A stretch of DNA of 64,000 nt from Eremophila alpestris peregrina. Its lineage: Eukaryota > Chordata > Aves > Passeriformes > Alaudidae. The notes below the pieces were generated by a model. It made no database searches. It saw only the letters and a list, made by a program, of their open reading frames with translations, and had not been told where the DNA came from. Positions 24,602 through 37,640 of this stretch are shown here, piece after piece. The position numbers were made by a program, and so were the translations under genes. Each line of letters opens with the position of its first letter. Within the stretch, counting starts at the first letter, position 1. Where the stretch lies: NCBI GenBank assembly GCA_009792885.1, contig WMCF01000012.1, forward strand, positions 14,139,539 through 14,203,538, read 5' to 3'.

Positions 24602-26459
24602 CAAAAGGAAAGTGAAATCCAGAAAAAGCACACAGAGAAGGCAATTACATCTCTATATATGTTGTCCTTTGGTATGTAACATAATGTTGGTGTCCACTTG
24701 CTGGTTTGAGGGGGAGGAACAGAAAAATGGAGGCTGTTAAAAAGATTAGAGGAAAGCTCTTGTTATCCTACAGTGATTAGTAATATACAACTTTGATTTC
24801 TTGTTTTTCTTTGGTTGCGGGGTGTTTTGTTTCATTTTGTTTGTTTGTGGGTTTGTTGGATTTGGGCTTTTTATTTAAACAAGCCAGTACTGGGAGTTCA
24901 GGCCACCTGCAACTCATTTTTATTGGGAGATTACACCTATGGTTCTCTACCTTGTAAGGAAGATGTGTCAAATATATTCATTTGTCTGCTCAAATACTGC
25001 AGAGGAGTATACATGTGAAGAAGAGGGAACCAAAGAATCACAATTTCAGTAACTACACATAAATAAATGAAAAACACAGGTGAAGTGGAGGGTGTAGAAT
25101 GTTAGAAAAACAAGTAACTTGATAAAACCAAAAGTAATGCCAAGTTATAGCAGTTTGTTGAATGTACCCATTAAATGTTGTGATTAGTTGCTGTTTAAAA
25201 GGTATTCTCCACAGGAGCATGGCTTTCAACTAGTAAAAATCACTACATATATGTGGATAAAATATTAAATTACAAACATCTATGCTTTTCTCAGAGGAAC
25301 TTTACATGTCCAGCAAAAACTTGGCGCTAACTCCTTAATTTGCAGGCAAGCAAACAGGGCAGCTTGTTCTGCACATATGGAAATTTCACATCCATTCCTC
25401 ATGTCACATCAGTGGTTTTTTCAGTGTCTTCTTCTGACAAGAAACTATCTATTTATTACTTAATTGTTTACAGCAAATGGTAATAGATAACACTGTTAGG
25501 GTATGAGAATCTGGTTCAAAGCACAGTAGATACCAAAGACTTTGATTTAAACTGTGTATTTAATGAAGTGTCTATATAGCCCACCACTGAAATAATAGTG
25601 GGATTTAGACTTTCTGTTTTGATTTACTAGGAATTAAGCAGACAGAGGACACCTGACACACCACATAATATAGGAAGACATATAACAAAAATAATTGTAT
25701 TTCACCTTTAAAATAAAATTTTTCAAAACCAGTTGTATCTGCTGGAACCTAATTTCAAGATTCACCAGGAATATTAGCAAGCTCACAGCAATGGTTAAAC
25801 AAACAACACATCAATCTCATTAAGGTAAGTCATTGAGAAAAACAATTCAAACACCTCAGTCTGAAAAATCCCACAACTACACTGGTTTACATCCACAAAT
25901 TATCACTATATTATTATACAGGTATATTACTATGTTAAAGCATCCTTCAGCTATTGATTATCTGGGTTAAGCAAGGTTTATTGTTTTAATAATAAGCTCT
26001 GAAAGTTTATTTTCTGAAAAACATCCTAAAACTTAGAAGTTGTCTACTGGATGTGAGCTTAGTACAAGACCTTTCCAAAACTATTTATTCTTTGGTAATT
26101 AATTTCATTATTCTCATCCTTTTAGTAAACTGTGTCTATAACAAGCAAGGCCTTTAGATTCCACAACAGCCTAAAGGGCTTAAGTGTAGGCTAAGTTTAT
26201 GACCTAATTACTCCATCGTATAATCTATTGTGCCACTTCCAGTGTCACAATTATTATTTGGTGTCTAACAAATAAGTCTGTAATAATTAAATAATTAAAA
26301 TTACCTAAGAAGGAGAGTGGATGGGTTGGTAGTATATAGAACAGCTGAATATTAGACAGCTAAAAAGACACTGCATGCACAAATGCAAGACTGAATTAAG
26401 AGCAGCTTTTTTTTTTTCTAATTACTGACTCATTCACAGTACACAGAATTGCCTGAACT

Positions 26460-26830
26460 GCCCAGTGTCCTACTATCTCTGTGGACTATTAGGAAAAGCT
26501 GCATTAGCAAGAACTCAGCATTCTCTGTCTCACTTCTCTCTGGAGAACTGGGGAAATGATGAGCTCCATCACCTGGCCAGCAGTAGCAGCAGCCACAAAG
26601 TCACCTCAGGGACTTGGACGAAGAGATTCATCTGCAGCCTTGGCAGCGACTGAAGTATGCCTTACTAACAGACAGTCACACGACCACACACTGGCACAAT
26701 GTCCTTTCATTAAGAGCTGTTGTCTAAGTGACCTGTCACAGAGTTTCATAAAGCAGCATTAATACAGTGGGCCAAAATGAGATTGATCTTTGAGCTCCGT
26801 GGTCTCCTGTTGACAACAGTGCATTATAAA
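26460..26830. promoter_or_regulatory. Candidate conserved noncoding block
   Basis: A GC-richer island in AT-rich intron, with a CAG-repeat-like stretch (cagcagtagcagcagcc near 26577-26594) and the words CCTTTCATTAAGAGCTGTTG, TGACCTGTCA and GCATTAATAC. The open frames 26465-26653 and 26556-26762 show no domain. Confidence 0.2.
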
Positions 26831-27148
26831 ACCAATACTAAATACTTTATAAACAGGTCTCTCCTCTAGTGTATTAGAACAGAGCATATTTCATGCCCTA
26901 TAGTTAGGTAGCCACATATCCATCAGACAATTAAATAATTTATAAGATACTCAGAAGTGCAATAAGACTCAATAAACTTTTAAATACTTACAAGCTACTA
27001 TTTTGTTTGAAACATACCATAACCAACCAACCAACCAAAAAAACTTTGCTCACCTAATGAGCACAGAACATCAATAAAATTCACTTTTTATATTATCTTT
27101 TCACATGAAATATCCTTGTTGCACACAAATCCAGCTTTACACTCAATG

Positions 27149-27171
27149 AAAAACAAACAAACAAACAAACC
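27149..27171 (+). repeat. (AAAC)n microsatellite
   Basis: Five AAAC-type units; a related (ACCA)n run is at about 27021-27038. Confidence 0.85.
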
Positions 27172-30100
27172 TAGTTGCTTTAAAAATATTTTACAGATTT
27201 CTCACATTATTACTTTCATTACTTTATATTTCAGCTTCCTCTGCTTGGCATCAAACTGTTTTCTGGCCTTTGGTACACTCTGGGCAACATGGCTGCAAGA
27301 ACCTTCTCCTCTGCAATGCCTGCCATCTGGAACCACCGTGTGCATTTCTCTCCCTCATTCTCCATCTATTTTCAGCCTTCATCTGGAAATAATATGTCTC
27401 TGTTCTCATGTCTGGGTCTCTTAACTTCTAGTAAAAAGGGAAAAAACTTTTAACTTTATTAACTCTGCACAGTGTTTTGGAGATAAAATTTGTGTGAAAG
27501 ATACTATACAAAACCATTTCTTTATTAAATCACACAATTGCAGGGGCAGAATTTACAATAAAAAGTGATCTAGAAATACTTCCTATTCTGTTAAATTTAA
27601 CATACAAGACAATAGTCTGAGTGCATTTCTTAAGAAATGGCTTCAACATAGAATAAAAAAATATTCCTGATTTTAGTAATGCAATCATACTTTCAGAAAA
27701 AAACAAACAAGAGTTGGTTCACTTTTAAAAAGTTGTGGAAATCATGCAGTTCTTAAAGGCAAATAGATCTGAAAAAGTTCAGCACATTTGGAAGAAAATC
27801 AGCATATGCGCCTCTCTTTTCCATCCCATAGAAAAGATGTTCTCTGTGCTCCTACCATAGTAGATGAAGAGACAATAATTGCATATAAACACTTTAAGTA
27901 TATTCCTACAATATTTACATACTGGTTATGCCAGCAATGTAGGAGGTTGAGCTCCTATAATTTTAAGACATTATGGGGCAAATAAACTTGTTTCTTCCTT
28001 GGCTCACCTGCCAACAAAATGCTCTGTACTGAGAGTCTGAAACTTTCACGTATAGTGGTGTCTGAATCTCTCTTAAAATTAAACTCATAAGCAGAATTTC
28101 ACGTTATCTACTCTGAACTGGATGTCTGTAAATTTGTTCTAACTAACTTTAAAAACTGAAATTTGTCTTGCTGGGAGTAGTTCCCAAACCACCACAGGCG
28201 TGGACCTTTGTGTAGTACTGCGGATGCCATGGTTTCACAGACAAGCCACATTAATACTGGATAGCAAGCATCTGGAACCCACAGCTGTGTGTGCTCCAGC
28301 CCCAAAGCACCCACAGGTCTATGCCAATTCAAACCCCTATTCCCAACCCACAAATAAACCACATTGGTTTTCTTTAGGAACTAGACCTGAAATTGAAGCT
28401 TTCAGGTTTTCACCATTCACACAACCGAAAAGAGAATAGGAGTCTTTGGGGGAAAGGGGCAAATATGTTCTAAAGGAAGATTACAATGGACAGTTCCTGC
28501 CTTGGCTTTCTCACATGGCCTGCTTGGACAAGCTGACTCACAGGGACCTTAAAAGCACTATTTAAAGACTAAACTGGATTACGTTTTTACAGTAATTACA
28601 ACAGACTTACAGGGCTGGCACCAAAGAAGTACCTACAGGTCTATCTGTTACAGAAATATTAAGGATTTGAGGGGTGAGGTTTGTGGGGGGATTGTTAAAG
28701 GATGGGAGACAGGGGGAGTACAGTGTTTTCCAGACAGCAGTATTGCCCCGTAAGCCCTCATTTGTAGAAAACTCTTCTGTTTAGCCTGCATCCATGAGAC
28801 ATAAAGACAGTTCTAACCAACACTTCACAATAAAACTCCGTCCCACACGTCAATAGTGTTTCTAACTTTATTACATATAAAATATATATATGTATATTAC
28901 ATAGAGAAGAATATGTCCTTCTCCTTACTATAATACCTTATATTGTCCTCTGCAGGAGAAACCTCAGACATTTCTGAAACCAGATAAGGAAAGACAGGTA
29001 CTTCCAAGTTACTTCAGTCTGAATTTTTTTAAGATCTCCCATTGTGTGCTAATGGGTCCTAAAACAAAAGGCCTAAAACAAAAATGCCTGTTAATCCTTT
29101 TTTTCCCCTGTGATGTGGATGTTTCAGCCTTTTACTTGTGCTGTACACCAAACAGAAGCTTTGTCTTTTGGATATAAACATTTTATGACCTGAGATTATA
29201 TTACTTTTCTTACTACTTTTAATCTGAAAACTGAGCTTGCACGTTCCTGTGAGATACATAAATGTCCCTTCAAAAACTCACCAATTTTGCAAGGGAGCTT
29301 CTTCTACTTTATGCCAAATGCATCTTGGAAAGGCAAGGTTCAGTAACAGCAAGGAGTGATAGTTCCCAAAATAAGATGGTTATAAGGAAAATGTGAAGGA
29401 AAGACACTAACATCAACAGATTTATCCTAGAGCTGGCTGATGCAAAGTGAAGGAAGTTCACCCAGAGCTGGCATTCATCCACAGTCAGTAATTCTCTAAG
29501 GACACAGGGAAAGGAAATGGCTGAGCATCAATGAAAGCTACCAGGCTCCCTCAGGATGCCAGCAGTTAGATGCCAGAGTTTCTCCCCTCCTTTTCCCAAA
29601 ATTAATGTCACTCTTTTGGTTTCCATTGTGAAAAGCAATACTGAACAACAAAACAAATAACGTATTAGAGGAGTTACTGTAGGTTTTGTTGGCTGGTTGT
29701 ATGCTAAAAGCAGAACTAGAGAGACACTAGAGCAGAGGATAGTGATAGTACTATAACTATGAAGTATCTTTCATTCAACTCACTTCCAGGACTTCCTGTG
29801 AACATATCTGAAGTCAATCATAAAAAACCCAAACCAATCCAAAACTCGACATAGTTTCATTTTAGGAAAAGGAAGGATTTTTGTAGGTGGGATGATATTC
29901 TCTTGTCATTCTTACAAGGAGTCTTAGATGCAAAATAGAATAAATCTTAATTAAAACTGCAAGAAAGAAAGGTATGTCCTGTTTTGCTTAAAAGATGAAA
30001 TTTGTCTTAGAAGCAAATTTGGATGGAGGAAGAAAATCTGACTTAAAAGTACAAAAAAAATTTCTCTCTGTTCTAGAGAGCTGATCTTCTAGGCTTGAAC

Positions 30101-32515
30101 CTTCCAAAGTAGAAAAATCTCAGGGAGCTTTAAATCAAAGAGACTAAAAGAGTAAAGCAATGTAGAAATTTGAACAATGAAAACTTTTCCTGTATTTTTA
30201 CTCCCTTCTCACATACAAGATTAATACAACAAGACTTGAGAAAAAATAGAAACCGCTAAGCCAAGCAAAATCAGACCACAAGCAGGTTTATTTGCTTTGC
30301 AGGTCACTTTTCAAAAGGAATACAGGATAAGCATTAATGTAAACATATGGAAGACAATGACAGTGTCATACGCTTCACTTAAAGGAAGAACTACACAAAA
30401 GTAATTGACATAAAAAGAATACCTAGAAGCATAAAAAAAAAAAATCAGCTGTGTCCTGTCAAATAATGCATAGTCTTTAAAAATTAAATTAATCTCTTTT
30501 TTTTAATTATTTAAAAATTACCCTTGAACTCTTAGCTCCCATATTACTGGGAATGCTCCTGCAATCACATTAGAGAAGTTATCTCATCCCTATACAGGAA
30601 ATGGGAATAAATTTCTAAATGTTTCTCGATCAGTGACCTACTACTATTTTTATACTCAATTGCTTTTTGGTGATTGTACTTAAATTGTCTTTTTGCTTAC
30701 GTGTTTTTATAATGCATTGATTATTGCAAAGACAGTAACTAAAATCTTCTGCTACTCATTTAGAAATGTTACACTTTCCATCCTTTCTTCCTTCTGAAAC
30801 CTGGCAAGATAATCTTACTTTCAAAAAAATTAAAAAGCAATCTTTCAATATCCTAACATGATTTATCAAATTCAAAGTTTATTTCTGATCTTTGATAAGC
30901 AAGAAAACACGCTTATCTGGCAAGCTGGAATCCTATAATTGTATACAAATGAACAGCAGCTGATCAACAGATGCTTTTTATTTAGTTCGTTCACAATGGA
31001 ACTCAAAAAATAAAACTCTCTAAGAAGCTGAGATATTCCAAATTTTCACTTGCAGACAGTTTCCCTCAGGGTTGCTTACACAAGAACTGAGAGATGGCTT
31101 CATTGCTGTTAGCTACATCCTATACGTATTAAAGCAAAATCTAAGAGACTTAAAACCAGGCTGATCCCATCTCCCTGCTCCAACTGTGCTGAGTGCTGTT
31201 CAAGCAAAAGGAAAGGAGAATTCCTGTCTAGAAAGGTTTATAGCCTGAATAATCAAAAGAGACAACAGATAGAAGAAAGGAATTATCTCATCCTGATTTT
31301 TACTATTGGGAAACTGATGCAGAGAGCTGGAATTTTAAAAACTGCTTCACACCCAGAGCTCACGACAGACTTTCAAAGAGCCAAGAATAGCAGGTATAAG
31401 AACACAAACTGAAAAGAGAGTTGGCATGATGCTTCACCAAGCTTTAAAATGAACTAAATGTAGAATTTATAGTTAAGCTGAAAATGAAACAATATGCTTG
31501 TAAAAATATTGTTAATGTTCGACAAAATATTGCAAACTCACTGATGCTCTCTTCCTTCTTTACCCTCTCCCCAAGCATATACGCATTTTTCTGTCATCTC
31601 AAATACTAATTTCACTCAATGTCTCTTATGATTCACTAAATTCAAGACATACAATTACTATCACAACACAAAAACAGCAATTAGAAGTACACTGAAATTG
31701 GTCTCAGGTTTCCTTTCTAATCCTTAATGCAACTTGATCACTGCAGATCAGGTGCATGACTTGATATTGATGACTTAAAAGACCAAGTCAATTACTCTAC
31801 AGTTTTATTGCTGTTTGTTCCACACAGCAGCATCAAGATTCACTAATCCTATAGTATGAAGAACATCCAAGACTGGTAAGTAAATAAAACAGGTGGAGGA
31901 AAAGTTATATGCAACAACAGAAACTGAAAATTGCAGTTCAGTCATATAGATGTCCACTTCTAAAAACAATTTTGAAGTACATTTCATTAGAATCTGAAAT
32001 GCATGTTTCTAGTGAATTTCAATACACATTTGATTTACAAATTCCAGTAAAAGTGTGCCACAGCTGGCGGGATAAATTACTGTAATAAATCACTATTAAA
32101 TAACGGTAAATCTTTAGAATGGCATAATGTCTAATAAAAAAATATGCATGCAAAAGTGAATATTTGTGAAGAAGCATTCTTCATATAGAGGAAAACAAAT
32201 TACAAAACTTACCATCCTGGTAGTACAGGATAATTCAAAGAGTAAATGCTGGAATAAAATTCACATAAATACTGCCTAATCTATTGCGATTTCGTGTTAA
32301 CAACTGCATCTGAACAAATTGCATGGTAAAGGGTGATGGTAAACGTACTATATTTCAGACCTTTTTTATGCTAAATATTCACATTTCTGGTAGAAAACTC
32401 TGGACCTTGCAATATATCATCAAAGCAGAAAATTTACTTTCCAAATACCATGCAAATGTTGCTAACTGTTCCTCTGCACTTGAGAAATATTTTCTGTGTT
32501 GGATTTTGTTTTAGA

Positions 32516-32640
32516 TCAGGTTTTTTGTTCATTTACGGGGTTTTTTGGTTTTTTTTGGGGGGGGCTTGGAGAGTTGGGGTTTTGGGGTTTTTTGTTGTTT
32601 TTCAGTTTGGGAGGTTCTGGTAGGGTTTTGGTGGAAGGGA
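32516..32640 (+). repeat. G/T-rich low-complexity tract, potential G-quadruplex
   Basis: Alternating runs of G and T (GGGG, GG, GGGGGGGG, GGGG, GGGG, GGG) from 32538 to 32625. Four or more G runs with short T loops meet the usual quadruplex rule around 32538-32590. An A/C-rich stretch that is partly complementary follows at 32675-32755, so a long imperfect hairpin is possible. The open frames here are low complexity. Confidence 0.75.
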
Positions 32641-33372
32641 TGAAGGTTGGGGGCCTTTCAGGAGAAAAAATACCTCAACACACAAAAACCAGCCCCCAAC
32701 AACAAAAAACACCAGAAAACTCATCCCAAATCATGGTACCAAAAAGCCCCAAATCCTTTCCTTTCTACCTGTACTCCCTCTGATGTGCAGCAGATGGACA
32801 TTTACACTAATCCGTTACTGCAGGAATCAGCTGAAGAGCTATTTGCTCTTCCAAAACTTCCTATGCCTTATTTAGGCCCTACAAGACTTCATTTGTCAAA
32901 GTGCAGACACAGGGCTGATGTCGCATCCAATGGCACATTTCTGGAGTCAAGATGAGCTGCAGCACCACGACAGGCCCTGGAGTACCTCGCTCCAGAGTGT
33001 GATTGCTTCCTCCGTGTCTTGGGATGGGTAAATTATTAACTGACACTTTCACAACTGAGGAACTGTCTAAGATAAACCCATTAAAACTGTTAGCCTACAG
33101 AACACTTCACACTCCTGGTTTGTTAAATCTTTGTCAAAGTCATCATTTGGTCAAGCTTTTTAAATATACATATGCATCTATATAAAATCTAGTTATAAAA
33201 CTTTCAATTATGAACGTTTTCTCTACCTTTCCTTGTCTCATTTTTTTTGGCTGAATGAAGTTAGAGGAAGGCTGCTAAGGACTGAATTATAAAACAGAAG
33301 CAACAAAAGCTTATCAAAGACAGCAATACACTAACCACTGTAATTCACCTTAATAACTGAACTTACAAAATT

Positions 33373-33419
33373 CAGTACAGGTGGTGATAAAATTTCCAGT
33401 ACAGGCTGCCATAAAATTT
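33373..33419 (+). repeat. 24-bp tandem duplication
   Basis: cagtacaggtggtgataaa at 33373 is repeated as cagtacaggctgccataaa at 33397, both followed by attt. Two units, four mismatches. Confidence 0.8.
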
Positions 33420-34719
33420 ATCTCAGAAATAAAAATCTGTTCATTCAGAAAAAATATCAATAAAATTGCTTTCCGTTAATATTTTTTAAAGTTTCCCCCA
33501 TGAGGAGACAAGCAGATTTTTGCAAAGCCCAAAGAAGTCTGTTGACAATACATACACTTTCTATCTTTATGAGAATTAAAGACAATCATGATATTAACAT
33601 TAAGAACTGTATTAGCTGACTCTTAGACATACTATTACAGTTACTTAATTGTTAATTGTAATCTGGTCCAGATTTTACTTTAATCCTAGGACAAGTGAAA
33701 AAAGAACCAAGATTTTTTTATGCTGATATGTAGTATTAGTAGCATAAAATTAATGGAACCCCAATACTTGCTGTACATCCAACTACACTATAGCCCTACA
33801 ACCTTAGGAAAAAAAAACAACAGAATTGATGAATCATATAGGAAGCAAAACTGTTTAAGTAGCAAATTTCTTCTTCATTCACAAAGTTGCCACAGGCACT
33901 CCCTCTTATGTGAGCATGGAAGAAAAGCCACACTATAACTCCAAATCCAACCACACTTGCCATAACATGATCATGAAACTGCACGCAATTAAAATGGTTT
34001 GTAGACAGTAAGAACACGCCTGAACATTATGGGTATGCATGGAAGCTACAGAAAAATATTTCACTGAGGTACCTTTTCTAGTAGGTTAGGAAACGAAGAA
34101 ATAAACATTTTCATATTCTAATCCAGGCCAATTTAATAGCACATCACACAACCTTCTCATAGAGGAAAATACACAGTCTCTCCTACAGAGATTCAGTTTT
34201 GGGGAGCCTAATTGAACACTCGTAGGTACTGATTTGCTGTTCCAGCTGACTTCTGTCGCAGCAGTGAATGGTTAGAGTAATCAGAGCTTGACAGGCCCTA
34301 AATCAGGAAACCAAATTTACAAGTCACTTCTGAGGATGTGTCCTTAAGCTGTATATAAAGTCAGAATTACGCTTCAGCTAAAACAGATACAGAAAATATT
34401 TACATCTAAAAAATTACTTACATGAAAACTACTTGCGCAAGTGACAAATATTACTTTAAGAATAATTTAATCATTACTTTAATAAGTATTTTACCCTACA
34501 GAAAGCACAGATAGTTTGTGCACACCAAATTTAAAAGAAATTAAAAATTCAATGGTATAACTCCAGTATCTGCCCGACCTGTGTGTCTGTGAGTCCATCT
34601 GTCTGTGTGCACATGTATCAAAATATATGTGTATGCACATGCACCCACACAGCATCATTGACTGTTAACAGACACAGACATGAGTTAAAATTTCTCTTAT
34701 CCAGCCAAAAAGGAGTACC

Positions 34720-34748
34720 TTTTTTTTTTTTTCCTTCTTTTTTTTTTC
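34720..34748 (+). repeat. Interrupted poly(T) tract
   Basis: Two T runs separated by CCTTC. Confidence 0.9.
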
Positions 34749-37369
34749 GTTAACTGGAATTCACCCTGAAGCTCAAAAGGAATTTTGAGGGGGCAGGACA
34801 AGGGTTTGTATTCTTTGTTTTATCCACACTACTCTATATACTTTTTGATAATTTGAGATGGGTCATTAAATTACAGGCTTACAGGGATTCTGATGACACT
34901 AAAAATCACAAAAGTGTAATCTTCAGTATGACATTATACCCACAGATACTTTCCTAATGCCAATACACATACAAATAGTGTAAAATAATCTGATCCCAAT
35001 CTCTTCTTTGCAGCTCATGCCCTAACAGAAGTATTAATCTACTTCTCTATTCTCCTTTCAGCTTTCTAGCTTGTACTCAGATGCACAATCCATAGTCCCA
35101 AAACTATTTTATCCAAAACTTTCTAACCATAATGCTTATTTATGTCTCCACAGACATACAATGTTCATGACACCAACTGCTACTGCATTTTCTTTGAAAA
35201 GCTTTTCTGCCTGCAGTAGCAGCACTGAGACATGCACTCCACTAATCTATGGGTCAAAACATACAATGCCCTTTGCTTGTGAATTCTTAATTGTTGATTT
35301 TAACAAATCATGAGTGTAATAGCAGGATTTATTACATGACTTACATTGTCACAGGAAACATTAGGGAGCACAATCTAACTTCTTTGAACTTTCACTATGG
35401 AGTCCTTTACTCAGAATTCACCTGGTACATTGCTTCATGCAGAACATACCACACACATGATCACACATGACAACAATGGGGCAGCATAAAGACTCAGGAG
35501 CATGTGCATGAAAGCAAAACACCAGTTACATCTTTCTGGGGAAAATCCCAACTGTCAGTATTTTACTGTGACAAGTCACAGCAGGAAAGACCCTGAAAAA
35601 GTATTTCCTTAGAGAAGTGATGTTGCAGTTTTACGGAGGAGCTGGTAAAATATTCTGAGTTTGACTCCTGAGGCTTTTGTTCTGTGTGCAGTAAGGTAGC
35701 ACAGCTGCCAACAATTAGGAGGCCAAGACATGACGAGAGACAGGCTTGTTCTTTTAAAAGACAGAAAAAGAAAATTGTCAGAAAAGGCTATGCCCTTCAT
35801 TAGGCCAGCTGATATGGAAGAAGGGGACATAATTTAGGTCCGCAAGGCATTCAGGCTTCTCAAGGGCCACGAATGCTCCTAAGACAGCAAGCATTAGAAG
35901 CTCACAAAGATCAGCAAGAGCCTAAGTTTGGAGGAAGGAGCTATGCAAGGAATGTGAAAGTCAGTAACACATGAGAGAGTATTTGTCTGAATGAAAATAA
36001 GCATCTATTTGAAGTAGACAACATGGAGTACTGGTTTCCATTCCATGTGTACAAACCATGTGTTACGGACAGTTTCACTGATGTAAGAAAGCAGAACTCC
36101 TCAGAAGACTGCCCTGAACTTCCACAATTGCAAATGTATCACTGAACAAAGGACCTGGTAGACCTGGCAGAGCAATCACAAAAACTTACAGATATGAAAT
36201 TGAAGCATGAGAGGCAGTGCTGGTATATTAGAAGTAAAATTAACATGCTGAGAAAAAATGCAATGTACTATCTCTGCAATCAGAGTTGGCTGCAAAACAA
36301 ATGGAGAAGTAACTTCCTGCTAGATTTGCATTTATACCCTTCATAGCTAAAGATTTCTGCTATGAAAATGCTAGTCTTCTTTGCAAGTTTTTTGACAGAG
36401 AATGACAAGAAAGACAAGTAACAGAGGAAAAAAAAATAGAGGCCTAACACTGAGCATTTTTTTTATGTTCATTTATGTTACAGAGTATGTGATTTGCATT
36501 AAAATATGACTCTGTGTTGCTCCACAATAAAAGTTAAAACCCACTCTCTTCCCGCCTACACAAAGTAATCTTGTTTAGAGACCTTCATTTCTTTTGGCCT
36601 TAGCCCATCAGAGGGGTGTGTGATACAGTTGGTGCCAGTAATTGCTTCCATACAATACAAATGTTTGAAAACATTTTGCATATTTGTTATGATTATGTAT
36701 GACATTTATATCATATTTAAAACTCCAATGGGCTTGCAGATTTTATTTTTGCTTATAGAAAACAAAGACACAGCACAGAATGTTCCTCTAATTCATCTCA
36801 GAGAACTAAGTCAATTTTAAATTCAGTTAATACACTATGAACTCTTAGCCTCTAAACATTTGTTTTTTCCATTGAAAACAGAACTGTGTACATTGAGGGT
36901 AAAGCTGTGGGAGCTGCGTACACAAGTTTGGATATACATTCACAAAGCCCATGAAAATGGACAGTTAGGCAAATGGTTGTGTTTTTTGCCTAAGTGCTGA
37001 CAGAAATAACAGTTCCTATTTAAAAAAGTGTAAAAACCTTATCCCCATGTATATGCACTGCTATTCAATCCCTTACTTTGCAGGTGTAAGATTATTCAGA
37101 TACTTTTCTAGTTATAGGGCTTTTGTGAGAAAATTTTAACACATTAGAACATTTTCTTTTATAGTTGCAATGCTATATATGTCTCAAATCACTAATAAAA
37201 CCTTCTATTCACCTAATGATTCATTATTTCACCTGAAACATACTTCTATTGGGTTTGTTTTCCGACTGCCAGTTTTAATCTGTGACCTTAGAAAACAGTC
37301 TGTTGTCTAATAAAGTCTCGAATTTCCTTCAACTGAAATAAGAGGAAATCAAATTAAGTACATCATCCA

Positions 37370-37640
37370 GCAGCTTGTGAGATTCCTAAAGTTTTTTTGG
37401 AATCCAGATTTAGTTAACTGCCAATGCTCCAGTCGAGGGTTGTCATTGCCCCCTGCTTTCCTGCCTGCCTCGGGGATGCCACCACTGGTGCCTCAAAGAC
37501 CAATCGCAGGAATGCAGACGAAATGTATCTCATCTAAAGTAATACTGATCTGGCAGTACAGGTGAAGCAAAGACACAGTTAACAATTTTCTAGCGAGGTT
37601 GTATCTGAGCAATTGACAGTCATGGCCAAACAGTCCACTT
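37370..37640. promoter_or_regulatory. Candidate conserved noncoding block
   Basis: Balanced-composition stretch with several isolated CpG (gtcgaggg, ctcgggga, atcgcagg, gacgaaat, agcgaggt), which are rare elsewhere in the intron, plus GTTAACTGCC and ACAGTTAACA. Retained CpG in an AT-rich intron can mark constrained DNA. Function is unproven. Confidence 0.2.

Noticed and set aside
30200..32500. Additional BNC2 exons between the larger features
   Set aside because: No stretch with the expected N-terminal protein sequence and splice sites was recognised on the minus strand here or elsewhere; a short noncoding 5' exon could still be missed.
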